64,000 nt of DNA from Marinimicrobium alkaliphilum (GTDB lineage Bacteria > Pseudomonadota > Gammaproteobacteria > Pseudomonadales > Cellvibrionaceae): assembly GCF_003259155.1 (NCBI RefSeq), contig NZ_QGMQ01000001.1, positions 620,001 through 684,000 of the forward strand, in the 5' to 3' direction. Below are positions 17,949-27,071 of the stretch, piece after piece. Numbering within the stretch: the first letter of the stretch is position 1; each line of letters starts with the position of its first letter. A program made the position numbers and the translations under genes. The notes beneath the pieces were generated by a model. The model did no database searches. It was not told the DNA's origin and was given only the letters and a program-made list of their open reading frames with translations.

Positions 17949-20188
17949 TGCTGATGTATTTAGCGTGGCCAGCTTTTAGGCCTAATGAGTCGGTTGATTC
18001 TCTCGGTTCCGCGGGCCAGTATCGATCTTTATCGATTTCACCTGCATTTGTTGCTCAGCGGCCCAGGCTGTTAAAGGGCTGGTATCTGCTTGAGCTGGCT
18101 GTCGACTATGCCGTTGATATTGCGCCAGCGCGGATCGAGGTTGATTATGGCTATGGGTTTGAGCAGGGTGCAAGCTTTACCGTAGCGCTGCCCAGCGGTC
18201 AGAGAATTCGTCGGATATGCTATTTTGAGTCAACGCCTAAAGCTATTCGCTTTTCACCGATGGATGATGAGGGAGAATTCAGCGTCCGTCGGTTTCGTTT
18301 GATAAGAGTACCTTATTTTTTGGTGGAATCTCCGGCCTATCGTTGGCTGGCGGATGCCCAGATGGAGTATATGAACAAGTCAATTGATGAGATCAAAGAG
18401 GCGATTAAGGCGAAGGCTCGCCAGATGGGCATCCGCCGGCCCGCGTTGATGAGGCGTTATTTTTCAGGCAGTTTGGGAGCGTCAAAGAAGTCAGCACAGT
18501 ATAAGCAGTGGATGGGCGAGCGCAGCAAGTCTGTCGGGACCTACGTTGCTGAGTACCGCACGTTGGCGAAGCATGTGGAAACGCTCCCGGTCATTTCCAT
18601 TGTGCTTCCTGTGTACAATACGCCGCTAGTGTATCTGCGGGCATGTCTTGATTCTGTACTTGCTCAGGTGTATCCGCATTGGCAGCTTTGTATTGCAGAC
18701 GATGCATCTTCAAACTCGGACGTGCGCGCGTGCCTGGCGTCTTATGCGGAAAACGATAAACGCATAAACGTGGTCTTTCGTGAAGACAACGGCCATATTG
18801 TCAATGCCAGTAATTCAGCGCTTGAGTTGGCGGCGGGTGATTATGTGGCGCTCCTTGATCATGATGACCTTCTCGCGCCTCACGCGTTGCTGAGAGTGGC
18901 CGAACGACTGGTAGAAGATCCTTCATTAAAACTGGTTTATTCTGACGAAGATAAAGTGGATGGGAAGGGGCAGCGTTCGGATCCCCATTTCAAGCCAGAC
19001 TGGAATCCGGATTTGCTCTTGGGGCAAAACTATATCTGCCACCTGACAGTGTTGGCTGCAGATCTTGTTCGTGAGGTGGGAGGATTTCGCCCGGGTACCG
19101 AAGGCAGTCAGGATCATGATTTACTGCTCCGTTGCCTGCCATATTTGACGGCTGAGACCGTGGTGCATATTCCGGATGTCCTCTACCATTGGCGTATGAT
19201 TGAAGGCTCTACAGCGGCTGCCGCTTCAGGAAAGACGTATACAGCCAGTGCCGGCCTGCGTGCGGTGACGGATTATCTCGAAGGTCAGGGTTTGGGCGCT
19301 CGCGCGGTAGAGGGGCGTGTTCCCAATAGCTATCGGGTCATCTGGCCCCTGAGCAACCCGCTGCCCAAGGTGTCGTTGTTGATTCCCACCCGGGACGGTG
19401 TCGATATTCTGAAGCCTTGTGTTGATTCGATCCTAAAGAAAACTGATTACTCGGCACTTGAGGTGCTGATATTGGATAACCAGACTTCCTGCCCCAGAAC
19501 CCTGGCCTATTTTGATGAGCTTCGTGGTGATAGCCGGGTTTCGATACACCGGTGGGATCATCCGTTTAACTTTTCCGCGATCAATAATTTTGGCGCAAAG
19601 TTGGCCACTGGGGACATCCTCGGGTTGGTGAACAATGATATTGAACCCATAAACGGTGATTGGTTGCGCGAGATGGTCAGCCATGCGATCAGGCCTGAGA
19701 TTGGCTGTGTGGGTGCCAAGCTTTATTATCCTGACGGGAAGCTTCAGCACGGCGGGGTGATTTTGGGGATCGGTGGTGTTGCTGGCCATTCGCACAAGTA
19801 CTTCCCTCAGTCCAGCTATGGTTACTTTTCACGCCTCACACTCGTGCAGAACCTTTCAGCGGTTACCGCGGCCTGCCTGCTGGTGCGAAAGTCGGTGTTT
19901 GAGGCGGTTGGCGGTTTGGATGAGGCGCATCTGTCTATAGCGTTTAATGATGTCGATTTTTGCTTGAAAGTACGTGAGGCGGGTTATCGAAACTTATGGA
20001 CGCCTTACGCCGAGCTCTATCACCATGAATCAGTGTCTCGCGGGGCGGAGGATACCCGAGAGAAGCGGGATCGCTTCTTGCGCGAAACCCGCACGATGCG
20101 CGAGCGATGGGGCAGTGCGCTTGATCAGGATCCCGCTTATAACCCAAATCTTAGCCGTAAAAGGGAAGATTTCTCCCTGGATGTCTGA
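17948..20188 (+). CDS. Tandem-domain GT2 glycosyltransferase
   Basis: A 746-residue protein with two GT2 domains. The first, about 213-440, has ISIVLPVYNTP, IADDASS and the metal site LLDHDD at 302-307, with the SQDHDLLLR segment near 387-395. The second, about 473-700, has KVSLLIPTRDG, ILDNQT, LVNNDIEP near 560-567 and a late AFNDVDFCLKVREAG. This double architecture is typical of O-antigen and capsule enzymes that add alternating residues, often rhamnosyl. The N-terminal 200 residues form a beta-rich domain of unknown role followed by a charged helix. It ends the glycosyltransferase run and is followed by a hairpin and the exporter genes. Confidence 0.9.
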   Translation: MLMYLAWPAFRPNESVDSLGSAGQYRSLSISPAFVAQRPRLLKGWYLLELAVDYAVDIAPARIEVDYGYGFEQGASFTVALPSGQRIRRICYFESTPKAIRFSPMDDEGEFSVRRFRLIRVPYFLVESPAYRWLADAQMEYMNKSIDEIKEAIKAKARQMGIRRPALMRRYFSGSLGASKKSAQYKQWMGERSKSVGTYVAEYRTLAKHVETLPVISIVLPVYNTPLVYLRACLDSVLAQVYPHWQLCIADDASSNSDVRACLASYAENDKRINVVFREDNGHIVNASNSALELAAGDYVALLDHDDLLAPHALLRVAERLVEDPSLKLVYSDEDKVDGKGQRSDPHFKPDWNPDLLLGQNYICHLTVLAADLVREVGGFRPGTEGSQDHDLLLRCLPYLTAETVVHIPDVLYHWRMIEGSTAAAASGKTYTASAGLRAVTDYLEGQGLGARAVEGRVPNSYRVIWPLSNPLPKVSLLIPTRDGVDILKPCVDSILKKTDYSALEVLILDNQTSCPRTLAYFDELRGDSRVSIHRWDHPFNFSAINNFGAKLATGDILGLVNNDIEPINGDWLREMVSHAIRPEIGCVGAKLYYPDGKLQHGGVILGIGGVAGHSHKYFPQSSYGYFSRLTLVQNLSAVTAACLLVRKSVFEAVGGLDEAHLSIAFNDVDFCLKVREAGYRNLWTPYAELYHHESVSRGAEDTREKRDRFLRETRTMRERWGSALDQDPAYNPNLSRKREDFSLDV

Positions 20189-20208
20189 GGTTTACATGTG
20201 TCTATAAA

Positions 20209-20249
20209 GGATATAGCATGCGTTCAGTCAATGAACGCGTGCACTATCC
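20209..20249 (+). other. Imperfect 18-bp inverted repeat between glycosyltransferase and exporter genes
   Basis: Two 18-base arms (20209-20226 and 20232-20249) are complementary at 15 positions, separated by a 5-base loop GTCAA. There is no T-run after it, so a classical Rho-independent terminator is unlikely. A second small hairpin, GGTTAA-AAA-TTAACC at 20261-20275, ends one base before the permease start codon at 20277. Both could act on RNA stability or on translation of the exporter; this is inference from position alone. Confidence 0.45.
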
Positions 20250-20276
20250 CTTTCGTTTAAGGTTAAAAATTAACCA

Positions 20277-21047
20277 ATGACCCCTTTTCAGTTTATCAGC
20301 CTACTTGACCTGAAAGCGCGAATGTCGCTTAAGTCCGAGGCTTCCAAGCTCTACCTGAGTTATTTGTGGTGGGTGATTGAGCCACTATTGTGGGCGTTGT
20401 CCTTCTATTTTGTATTTGAGATTCTGCTGAGTTTTGGGCGAGATCTTTTCTTTATTCTGAGTGGTAAAGTCGTCTTTTTGTGGTTCAGTAAAGCCGTTAC
20501 GTCTGGGTCGGATAGCATTGCCAACAGCCGTGGGCTTATCAACCAAACCAACATGCCGAAGGCATTTTTTCCCTACCACAAGCTTCAGGTGGTTCTCTAC
20601 AAGCAGTGGCTGGTGTTCCTGGTCCTGTTTTGTTTGGCTGCCTTCTGGGGGCATTTCCCTGATTGGCAATGGTTTTGGTTGTTACCGCTGTTTGTTGTTC
20701 AGTACTTTTTGATCGCGCTCTGCACACTGATTGCTGCCTTGGCGGTAAGCTATGTTGGCGATATGCGGATTCTCATCAATATGGCCATGATGTCCCTGAT
20801 GTTCATGTCGGGCATTTTTTGGGATATCAGCCAGATTGAGGACCCGGCTAGGCGGGATATGTTGCTGACCTTTAATCCGTTGGCGTATCTGATTGACGCC
20901 TACCGGGCCATCATCATCCGAAATGAGCTTTATGATTTGGGGCACTTGGCCGTGCTGGGTGTGGTTTGCCTTGCTGGAATTGTCTTTATGCACTGGGTCT
21001 ATCATGTCAAAAGTCAGGACATCGCGGCACGGGTGATTAACGCATGA
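20277..21047 (+). CDS. wzm: ABC-2 type polysaccharide export permease
   Basis: A 256-residue inner membrane protein with about six hydrophobic segments, the length and layout of Wzm/KpsM/TagG permeases. The N-terminal LKARMSLKSEASKLYLSYLWW amphipathic interface segment (quoted in part) and the late FMSGIFWDISQ...FNPLAYLIDAYR pattern near residues 170-210 are typical of this family. The next gene encodes its ATPase and overlaps it by four bases (ATGA). Together they should move a lipid-linked glycan across the inner membrane. The symbol is a family-level assignment. Confidence 0.9.
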   Translation: MTPFQFISLLDLKARMSLKSEASKLYLSYLWWVIEPLLWALSFYFVFEILLSFGRDLFFILSGKVVFLWFSKAVTSGSDSIANSRGLINQTNMPKAFFPYHKLQVVLYKQWLVFLVLFCLAAFWGHFPDWQWFWLLPLFVVQYFLIALCTLIAALAVSYVGDMRILINMAMMSLMFMSGIFWDISQIEDPARRDMLLTFNPLAYLIDAYRAIIIRNELYDLGHLAVLGVVCLAGIVFMHWVYHVKSQDIAARVINA

Positions 21048-21787
21048 ATTCAGAGATTTTACTATCGGCTCGGAGCATGGAGTTCAGCTACCGCAGCAGG
21101 ATATGGGGCTTCAGGCGTTTTGAGTACAAGGTGCTCAAGGGACTGACATTCGATATTCGTCGAGGCGAAACGTTGGGAATTATGGGGAGAAATGGCTGTG
21201 GAAAAAGCTCCTTATTGAGAATACTCAACGGTGTTGTAGCTCCTACCGGTGGCGAATTGGTGACCAGCGAGCGTATTTCCCGGATTCTGTTGACACTGGG
21301 TATGGGATTTGACCAGAGCTTGAGCGGTCGCGACAATGCGATGCTGAGCGCAATGCTCCAGGGCTACGATCGGCAGGCTGCCAGAGAGGCACTGGAGAGT
21401 ATTAAGGAGTTTTCCGAACTGGGCGATTTTTTTGAGCGTCCAGTCAAAACCTATTCTTCAGGCATGCGCAGTCGTTTGGGTTTTGCGACGGCAATGAAGA
21501 CAGATGTGGATCTTCTGCTGATTGATGAGACGCTGAGCGTTGGTGATCAGCACTTCAAGCGCAAGGCCGAGAAGGCCATGATGGAGAAGGTAAGCAGCAA
21601 TCAGACCGTGGTTTTTGTAAGCCATAGCGGAAAACAGGTTGAAAAGGTTTGCAGTAGAGCGCTGTGGCTCGAAGATGGATTAATTATGGCAGAAGGTGAT
21701 ACGCGGGAAGTGTCTCGCGAGTACCGGCGTTTTATGGATAAGCTTGATGAGTCGGGAGGCGATGTTGCATGGGCGCAAAGCAAATGA
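21044..21787 (+). CDS. wzt: ABC transporter ATPase for polysaccharide export (short Wzt/KpsT type)
   Basis: A 247-residue ATPase: Walker A GRNGCGKS at 48-55, the ABC signature [12 protein letters not shown] at about 137-148, Walker B DLLLIDE at about 155-162 and an H-loop His in [12 protein letters not shown]. It lacks the extra C-terminal carbohydrate-binding domain of O-antigen Wzt proteins (which are roughly 400 residues), so it is closer to KpsT/TagH-like short forms that do not themselves read a terminal modification. It overlaps the permease gene before it and rfbA after it (ATGA at 21784-21787). Confidence 0.9.
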   Translation: MNSEILLSARSMEFSYRSRIWGFRRFEYKVLKGLTFDIRRGETLGIMGRNGCGKSSLLRILNGVVAPTGGELVTSERISRILLTLGMGFDQSLSGRDNAMLSAMLQGYDRQAAREALESIKEFSELGDFFERPVKTYSSGMRSRLGFATAMKTDVDLLLIDETLSVGDQHFKRKAEKAMMEKVSSNQTVVFVSHSGKQVEKVCSRALWLEDGLIMAEGDTREVSREYRRFMDKLDESGGDVAWAQSK

Positions 21788-22665
21788 CGCGTAAAGGAAT
21801 AATATTGGCAGGGGGCTCGGGCACGCGGCTTTATCCCTTGACGCTGGGCGCCAGTAAGCAGCTTATGCCTGTTTATGACAAACCGATGATTTATTACCCA
21901 TTGGCGACACTGATTGAGGCCGGGATTCGCGATATTCTCATTATTACGACCCCTCACGATCAGGAGGCTTTTCAGCGTCTGCTGGGGGATGGCAGCCAGT
22001 GGGGTATTCGCCTGGAATACGTGGTGCAGGTGAGCCCTGATGGTTTGGCGCAGGCATTTATCTTGGGTGAGGAGTTCTTGGCGGGACACCCAAGCACTCT
22101 GATCCTTGGGGACAATATATTCTACGGTCATGGTCTGAATGAGTTGATGCAGCGCGCGTCTGTACGTACCGATGGTGCGACTATCTTTGGTTATCATGTA
22201 GATAATCCTAAGGCGTACGGTGTGGCCGAGTTTGATGGCGAAGGCAGGGTGATCAGCCTTGAAGAGAAGCCCGAGGTGCCCAAGTCCAACTACGCTGTCA
22301 CAGGGCTGTATTTTTACGACGCCGATGTTTGTGCGCTGGCGAAGGATCTGAAGCCTTCGCACCGGGGTGAGTTGGAAATCACTGATTTGAATATGGCCTA
22401 CCTACGTGCCAATAAGTTGAATGTTGAGATCATGGGGCGTGGGTTCACGTGGCTGGATACGGGCACTCACGACAACCTGTTGAGTGCGGCACACTATGTT
22501 CAAACCATTGAGCATCGCCAGGGGTTGAAAGTATGCTGCCCGGAGGAAGCTGCCTACGAGCAGGGGTTTATTTCCGCTGAGCAGTTAGAAGCATTGGCCC
22601 ACGAGCATTTGAAAAGTGGTTACGGCCAGTACCTCTTAAAAATCCTATCCAGTAGGTCGGATTAG
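21784..22665 (+). CDS. rfbA: Glucose-1-phosphate thymidylyltransferase
   Basis: Makes dTDP-glucose from glucose-1-phosphate and dTTP, the first step to dTDP-L-rhamnose. The N-terminus [16 protein letters not shown] contains the nucleotide-binding loop, followed by [16 protein letters not shown], and DNIFYGHG holds the metal-binding Asp. ATG 21784 overlaps the ATPase stop (ATGA); ATG 21769 is a less likely upstream start. Odd feature: the last codons (SRSD) and the TAG stop at 22663-22665 are inside a REP half-unit that begins at 22652, so the repeat replaced or trimmed the native C-terminal tail. The catalytic core is intact. Confidence 0.95.
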   Translation: MTRKGIILAGGSGTRLYPLTLGASKQLMPVYDKPMIYYPLATLIEAGIRDILIITTPHDQEAFQRLLGDGSQWGIRLEYVVQVSPDGLAQAFILGEEFLAGHPSTLILGDNIFYGHGLNELMQRASVRTDGATIFGYHVDNPKAYGVAEFDGEGRVISLEEKPEVPKSNYAVTGLYFYDADVCALAKDLKPSHRGELEITDLNMAYLRANKLNVEIMGRGFTWLDTGTHDNLLSAAHYVQTIEHRQGLKVCCPEEAAYEQGFISAEQLEALAHEHLKSGYGQYLLKILSSRSD

Positions 22666-22782
22666 CGCACCGCGCGTACTCAGTGCCACAGGTGTCGGAT
22701 TACGCCCTTCGGGCTAATCTGACCTACTGGATGTGGAGCGAAATTGTTCAAGTAGGTCGGATTAGCGCAGCGTAATCCGACA
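22652..22782. repeat. REP-like palindromes after rfbA (one half-unit, two full units)
   Basis: The REP unit of this window, in forward orientation, starts GTAGGTCGGATTAG and ends TAATCCGACA; a variable 7-11 base middle lies between. Here a forward left half (22652-22669) overlaps the end of rfbA, followed by a reverse unit (22693-22727, middle GCCCTTCGGGC, one substitution) and a forward unit (22752-22782, middle CGCAGCG). The last is followed by CACCTGAGGCA, a flank shared with many other copies. These are the first copies reading from the left. Confidence 0.9.
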
Positions 22783-22820
22783 CCTGAGGCATCAAACTCA
22801 AATTAACGAACAATATAGCA

Positions 22821-23372
22821 ATGGAAATAATCGACACAAAAATCCCGGACGTGAAAGTCCTTAAGCCCCGCGTTTTCGGCGATGAACGGGGGTTCTTTAT
22901 GGAAACCTTTCGTGATCAATGGTTCAGAGAGTACGTTGCTGATGTGGCGTTCGTGCAGGATAACCATTCACTCTCGGCCCGAGGGACTCTGCGTGGCCTG
23001 CATATTCAGACTCAGCAGACACAAGGCAAGCTGGTGCGTGTTACTGCGGGTGAGGTGTTCGATGTGGCCGTGGATGTTCGTCCGGGTTCTCCTACCTTCG
23101 GTCAATGGGTGGGTGACTATTTGAGCGCGGACAACAAGCATCAGCTGTGGGTGCCGGCGGGTTTCGCACATGGGTTTCTCGTGCTGTCTGAGACTGCAGA
23201 GTTTGTTTACAAGTGCACAGACTATTACCACCCTGAGTCAGAAGTGACTATTGCATGGAATGACCCGATGTTGGGTATTGCGTGGCCGTCGGAGGGTATC
23301 GCGGAAGTTAAATTGTCAGAGAAAGACAGACAGGGAATGAGCTTGTCAGGTTTTTCAGCTTTAGGTGGATGA
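22821..23372 (+). CDS. rfbC: dTDP-4-dehydrorhamnose 3,5-epimerase
   Basis: A 183-residue cupin epimerase of normal length that converts dTDP-4-keto-6-deoxyglucose to dTDP-4-keto-rhamnose. Visible signatures are FGDERGFFMETF, DNHSLSARGTLRGLHIQ with the catalytic His, GKLVRVTAGEVFDVAVDVR, and GFAHGFLVLSETAEFVYKCT with the conserved Tyr and C-terminal AWNDP. ATG 22821. It is separated from rfbA by the REP units and from rfbB by a variant palindrome. Confidence 0.96.
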   Translation: MEIIDTKIPDVKVLKPRVFGDERGFFMETFRDQWFREYVADVAFVQDNHSLSARGTLRGLHIQTQQTQGKLVRVTAGEVFDVAVDVRPGSPTFGQWVGDYLSADNKHQLWVPAGFAHGFLVLSETAEFVYKCTDYYHPESEVTIAWNDPMLGIAWPSEGIAEVKLSEKDRQGMSLSGFSALGG

Positions 23373-23373
23373 T

Positions 23374-23405
23374 TGTCGGGTTAACGCGTAGGGCGTAACC
23401 CGACA
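23374..23405. repeat. Variant palindrome with GGGTTA/TAACCC arms
   Basis: TGTCGGGTTA at 23374-23383 and TAACCCGACA at 23396-23405 are perfect 10-base inverted arms around a 12-base middle. They differ from the common REP arms (TGTCGGATTA/TAATCCGACA) by matched substitutions in both arms, so pairing is kept. The following CCTGAAGCAC resembles the CCTGAGGCAC flank of the standard units. It lies between rfbC and rfbB. Confidence 0.8.
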
Positions 23406-23469
23406 CCTGAAGCACCCAAGCTGCTGTAAGCTGCCGCTTCAAAAATTGAATCAATACTGAACCAAAAAA

Positions 23470-24543
23470 ATGACCAAACCCATGAAATTTCTGATCACCG
23501 GCGGTGCCGGCTTTATCGGCTCGGCGGTTGTCCGCCAATTGATGGACGAAAACGTCCACGACGTAATGATCCTCGATGCGCTGACCTATGCGGGCAATCT
23601 TGAATCTATTCCCGGTTATGAAGCCCATCCGAAGGTGAATTTCGCTCATGTCGATCTGCGCGATGCAGAGGCTGTGCGCGCTACGGTAGTAGGGTTCGGG
23701 CCGGATATCGTCATGCATTTAGCCGCAGAGTCACATGTGGATCGCTCTATCGAGGGGCCGAAGGCGTTTCTGGACACGAATATAACGGGTACCTTCAACT
23801 TGTTGCAGGCCGCCAGGGAGTGGTGGGCGATTCTGCCGGCCGCCAGGAAGATGAGCTTTCGTTTTCATCATGTTTCTACAGACGAAGTTTATGGCGATCT
23901 CGATTCGGATGAGGCGCTGTTTACCGAAGTCACACCTTATGCTCCCAGTTCGCCATACTCTGCATCGAAGGCCGCATCTGACCATTTGGTGAGGGCGTGG
24001 GGCCGCACTTACGGATTACCCGTTATTGTAACGAATTGCTCAAATAACTATGGCCCGTATCACTTTCCCGAGAAGCTCATTCCCCATATGATTTTGAATG
24101 CCTTGGCCGGCAAGCCTCTGCCCGTGTATGGCGATGGAAGCCAGGTGAGAGACTGGCTTTTTGTTGAGGATCATGCCAGGGCGTTGCTGAGGGTGGCGTC
24201 TGCAGGGCAGGTAGGCAGTACCTATAATATCGGTGGTCATAATGAGCTGAAAAACCTGGATGTCGTTTTGTCGATTTGCGAGTTGCTTGAGGAACTTTCG
24301 CCTCGCAAGCCAGTCGATGTAGCCCGATACGCAGATTTGATCACTTATGTGAACGATCGCCCCGGCCATGACCGACGCTATGCGATTGATGCAAGCAAGA
24401 TTGAGCAGGAGCTTGGATGGAAGCCTGAGGAGACTTTTGAGTCTGGCTTAAGAAAGACGGTGCTGTGGTATCTGGAGAACGAGAGTTGGTGGCAGAATGT
24501 GCTTTCGGGCGATTACAAACTTCAACGCTTAGGCGATAGCTAG
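23470..24543 (+). CDS. rfbB: dTDP-glucose 4,6-dehydratase
   Basis: Second enzyme of the dTDP-rhamnose route; forms dTDP-4-keto-6-deoxyglucose. A 357-residue extended [20 protein letters not shown] binds [16 protein letters not shown] is the family signature, [11 protein letters not shown] carries the catalytic Thr-Asp-Glu, and [12 protein letters not shown] the Tyr and Lys. ATG 23470 was kept; ATG 23482, directly before KFLITGG, is equally plausible and neither has a strong Shine-Dalgarno sequence. The gene order A-C-B without rfbD means dTDP-rhamnose reductase must be encoded elsewhere, unless the 4-keto sugar is used otherwise. Confidence 0.96.
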   Translation: MTKPMKFLITGGAGFIGSAVVRQLMDENVHDVMILDALTYAGNLESIPGYEAHPKVNFAHVDLRDAEAVRATVVGFGPDIVMHLAAESHVDRSIEGPKAFLDTNITGTFNLLQAAREWWAILPAARKMSFRFHHVSTDEVYGDLDSDEALFTEVTPYAPSSPYSASKAASDHLVRAWGRTYGLPVIVTNCSNNYGPYHFPEKLIPHMILNALAGKPLPVYGDGSQVRDWLFVEDHARALLRVASAGQVGSTYNIGGHNELKNLDVVLSICELLEELSPRKPVDVARYADLITYVNDRPGHDRRYAIDASKIEQELGWKPEETFESGLRKTVLWYLENESWWQNVLSGDYKLQRLGDS

Positions 24544-24554
24544 AGAGGCAATTT

Positions 24555-25091
24555 ATGAGCGGTTCGTTATTTGGACAACGGGGATTCATGGATAAGACGA
24601 CAGCGCTGATACTGGTGCTAGTGGTTTTGGTTTGTGGTGCCCTGTATGTGTATCTGACGATGGAGTTTGGGGAAGAGTCGGGCCCACCCAACCCGGCGAT
24701 CCATCCGCTGCGCTTTGAAAGCTTGGCAGATAATGAGGCGTTTGAGCGCTGGGAAGGCGTTCTGGCCTGTGGCCCTTCCGGTCAATGGCAGCCATTCGAA
24801 CGTGCTCGGGAGGTGTATGTGGGGCATGACCTTATTGGTGTGGAGCGGCGGGAAAGTGATCGCCTGCTATCCATTATTTCTGAAACTGGCGGTATTCCGG
24901 CCAAACTGGATTTCGTGTTTGAGTATTGGCGTGGTGCGGTTCGCAATGGTCATGTTGTTCTGGAGGGATGGTATACCGAAGGCTCGAACGACGTTAAAGT
25001 CATATCGATGGAAGGCGAGCTTGGTGATGGTCGCCTGTCGCTGGAGGGCCGCAGAGGGCCTAGAACGTGTACGTTTGTTGCTGAGCGTTAA
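24555..25091 (+). CDS. Membrane-anchored hypothetical protein
   Basis: A 178-residue protein with one hydrophobic segment at about residues 15-36 (TTALILVLVVLVCGALYVYL), then a periplasmic-like domain of about 135 residues with a pair of cysteines (ACGPSGQW and RTCTF) that could form a disulfide. No family is recognised. AGAGAGG just upstream supports ATG 24555; ATG 24588 would begin at the membrane segment. It follows rfbB by 11 bases and so may be in the same operon, and it converges with the RgpF-like gene, whose stop it overlaps by four bases. Confidence 0.6.
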   Translation: MSGSLFGQRGFMDKTTALILVLVVLVCGALYVYLTMEFGEESGPPNPAIHPLRFESLADNEAFERWEGVLACGPSGQWQPFERAREVYVGHDLIGVERRESDRLLSIISETGGIPAKLDFVFEYWRGAVRNGHVVLEGWYTEGSNDVKVISMEGELGDGRLSLEGRRGPRTCTFVAER

Positions 25092-25951
25092 TCCTGTTTC
25101 TGTTTGTACGTGCGAGTGATGTGGTTTCTGATAAGGGTTGACGGGTAATGGGTTCGACTTGTCAGAAACCGCTCTATCGATCTATGTGAGACCCTTTCAG
25201 GGTTTCTTTTAAAGAGCTCGGCTTTTATAAAAGGGCTGCCCAGTTCTACGGTTGTTTGCCACAGTAGCTGGGTAGGGTTTATAGGCTTGTTGAGCAGTGC
25301 ATAGCGTAACGTTTTGATGACCGCTTTTGCGCGAGTGCTTCTTAGCTTTAGTGCGGAAGCTATGCGTTGTTTTAGTGAGAAACTGTTCGGGTCAATGTAA
25401 GTGCCTACAGTTAAGCCTTGTCTCAGGGCCTCTTGCGTCAACTGTATTTCGCACTGGGTTATAGACGCATCTCTATCAGAGTTGGGTTTAATGGCGCCCC
25501 AAACTTTGTTGAACTTTCCATTTTTGAAAGCGCTAATGCGGATGCCAAAACAGTACGACTGGATGTGGTGTTGCCTTTCGGCGCTTGATGTTACCCCCCA
25601 TAAATCATAATCGTGTTTTTCTGCCCATGAAAAGAGGTTTTCCAAAGGGCTGATTGGCCCGTAAACGCTATCATTGATAAAAACCACTTCCTCGTAGCCT
25701 TCAACTCTTTCTTCCTTAAGTAGGGTGCTTAGCCCTTCCTTCCAGCTTCCAAAATCATACCCGCTGTTCTCGCGAACGAGTAAATGGCTGCATAGCCCGG
25801 AAATTTCATTCTCGTTGTGCAAGCTTCCGCTGGCGCTCACCAGAATAAGTGTTCTGCAGTATGGCCTAAGGTTCTCCAGCAAAGCAATAACGTAAGGGTC
25901 AACGATTCCTTCCGGATCATAATGCGCAAAGATGATGGCTCTTTCTTTCAT
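25088..25951 (-). CDS. RgpF-family (rhamnan synthesis protein F-like) glycan enzyme
   Basis: About 287 residues. The domain matches RgpF-type proteins: ERAIIFAHYDPEGIVDPYV at the start, LVSASG, LLVRENSGYDFGSWKEGL and VVFINDSVYGPISPLE, then WGVTSSAERQHHIQSYC and FGIR. RgpF proteins act in rhamnan and rhamnose-rich polysaccharide assembly. I chose ATG 25951 because it overlaps the stop of the upstream GT2 gene (ATGA) and begins at the conserved domain; an ATG at 25972 is possible. With rfbABC nearby this supports rhamnose in the polymer. Convergent with the gene ending at 25091. Confidence 0.82.
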   Translation of the reverse strand: MKERAIIFAHYDPEGIVDPYVIALLENLRPYCRTLILVSASGSLHNENEISGLCSHLLVRENSGYDFGSWKEGLSTLLKEERVEGYEEVVFINDSVYGPISPLENLFSWAEKHDYDLWGVTSSAERQHHIQSYCFGIRISAFKNGKFNKVWGAIKPNSDRDASITQCEIQLTQEALRQGLTVGTYIDPNSFSLKQRIASALKLRSTRAKAVIKTLRYALLNKPINPTQLLWQTTVELGSPFIKAELFKRNPERVSHRSIERFLTSRTHYPSTLIRNHITRTYKQKQD

Positions 25952-26856
25952 TTGGTGAGATATCCTGCCCAAAGCATCAGTGTTTTTGGAAGGGTTTTGT
26001 GTTTTATTTTGTGCTTGGATATGAAGGACATTCTGGATATGCCTCCTTTCTTTACGCTTTTGTGAAAATCGGTGAAAAAATCACGCTTATCATCGCTAAG
26101 CTTGTCGAGATAGTGGCTTCGGAACGCTTCCAGCTGTCTGGCTGATCGTGAAATATTATTCTTTGCCGCCATTAGTTTCTTGAGCCTGGGTTTGCTAGAG
26201 CCCACCAGATTACTGCGGTGTTGCCTGTAAAGCATCGTCGGTTCATCTATATGCGTAATACTGCCAAAAGAAGCAGCTATCAGGGCCATCCACCAGTCGT
26301 GCATAATGATGGCGTCATGATCCTTGATGCAATCAATCATCGCGCGATTAACGCATGATGAGGCGCCCTGAACGCTGTTATAGAATGCGGTATGAGAGAG
26401 CATGTTCGCATTGCTGGGGTTGATGTTATTGGCCATCCAGAACGACTTTCGCTTCTCACTCTGGGGATGCCAGACCCACGCATCAGAAAATATAAGGTGA
26501 GGAAACTTTGTGCGCTCGTCTTCTGCGCTGTACATCTCCTCTGAAAATATTGCCACTTTGTTTTCTAGCCATATGTCATCCTGGTCGGCCAGGAAAACGT
26601 AATCAGCTACTGTTTTTCGCAGTGCTGAAAATACGTTTTTCACGATGCCTTGGCCCGGCCCCCGGACCCAGTGAATGGGGACGGTTGATTGGCGACCAGT
26701 GCTGGTCACTATTTGTTCTGTCTTGTCGGTTGAACCATCATCACTTACCCAGATGGCGATTGGTGGAGGGCTCTGCTGGAGTATGCTGCAGAGCTGCGCC
26801 TCAATGTACGCTTCGCCGTTGTAGGTGCAGATTATAGTTTCGTACTTTACGTGCAT
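25948..26856 (-). CDS. GT2 glycosyltransferase (rhamnosyltransferase-like)
   Basis: A 302-residue GT-A enzyme. It opens with ETIICTYNGEAYIEAQLCSI, has WVSDDGSTDKT, and the metal-binding LADQDDIW near residues 93-100, which is typical of RfbF/RfbG-like rhamnosyltransferases. Later MHDWWMALIAASFG is the acceptor-side segment common in this group. It is translationally coupled to the RgpF-like gene downstream. Donor sugar is inferred as dTDP-rhamnose from similarity and context and is not proven. Confidence 0.85.
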   Translation of the reverse strand: MHVKYETIICTYNGEAYIEAQLCSILQQSPPPIAIWVSDDGSTDKTEQIVTSTGRQSTVPIHWVRGPGQGIVKNVFSALRKTVADYVFLADQDDIWLENKVAIFSEEMYSAEDERTKFPHLIFSDAWVWHPQSEKRKSFWMANNINPSNANMLSHTAFYNSVQGASSCVNRAMIDCIKDHDAIIMHDWWMALIAASFGSITHIDEPTMLYRQHRSNLVGSSKPRLKKLMAAKNNISRSARQLEAFRSHYLDKLSDDKRDFFTDFHKSVKKGGISRMSFISKHKIKHKTLPKTLMLWAGYLTK

Positions 26857-26965
26857 TTCAGGTCAACTGTCGCTGTATTTGCGTCGATTTTAGCATGTAT
26901 AAGCTAATTTTGTAGGTCTCTTTAGGTTCTTGGAGTACAGCGATCCAATCTCGTAGCATTAGAAT

Positions 26966-26981
26966 TGTGACGTGCGTCACG
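26966..26981. promoter_or_regulatory. CRP/Vfr-like binding site
   Basis: TGTGA-CGTGCG-TCACG fits the CRP-family consensus TGTGA-N6-TCACA with one end mismatch, inside a perfect GTGACG-TG-CGTCAC palindrome. It is 110 bases upstream of the minus-strand GT2 gene and 91 bases upstream of the plus-strand pseudogene start. The 215-base intergenic stretch 26857-27071 otherwise holds only an AT-rich run near 27050. Which gene it controls cannot be told. Confidence 0.5.
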
Positions 26982-27071
26982 ACCGTTATTATCACTCGCT
27001 GGTAATTTTTCCCATTCGATGGCGCTCATACAGCCGTTATAGGCCTCATTTATTTATAAAAGGAAGTGGTT

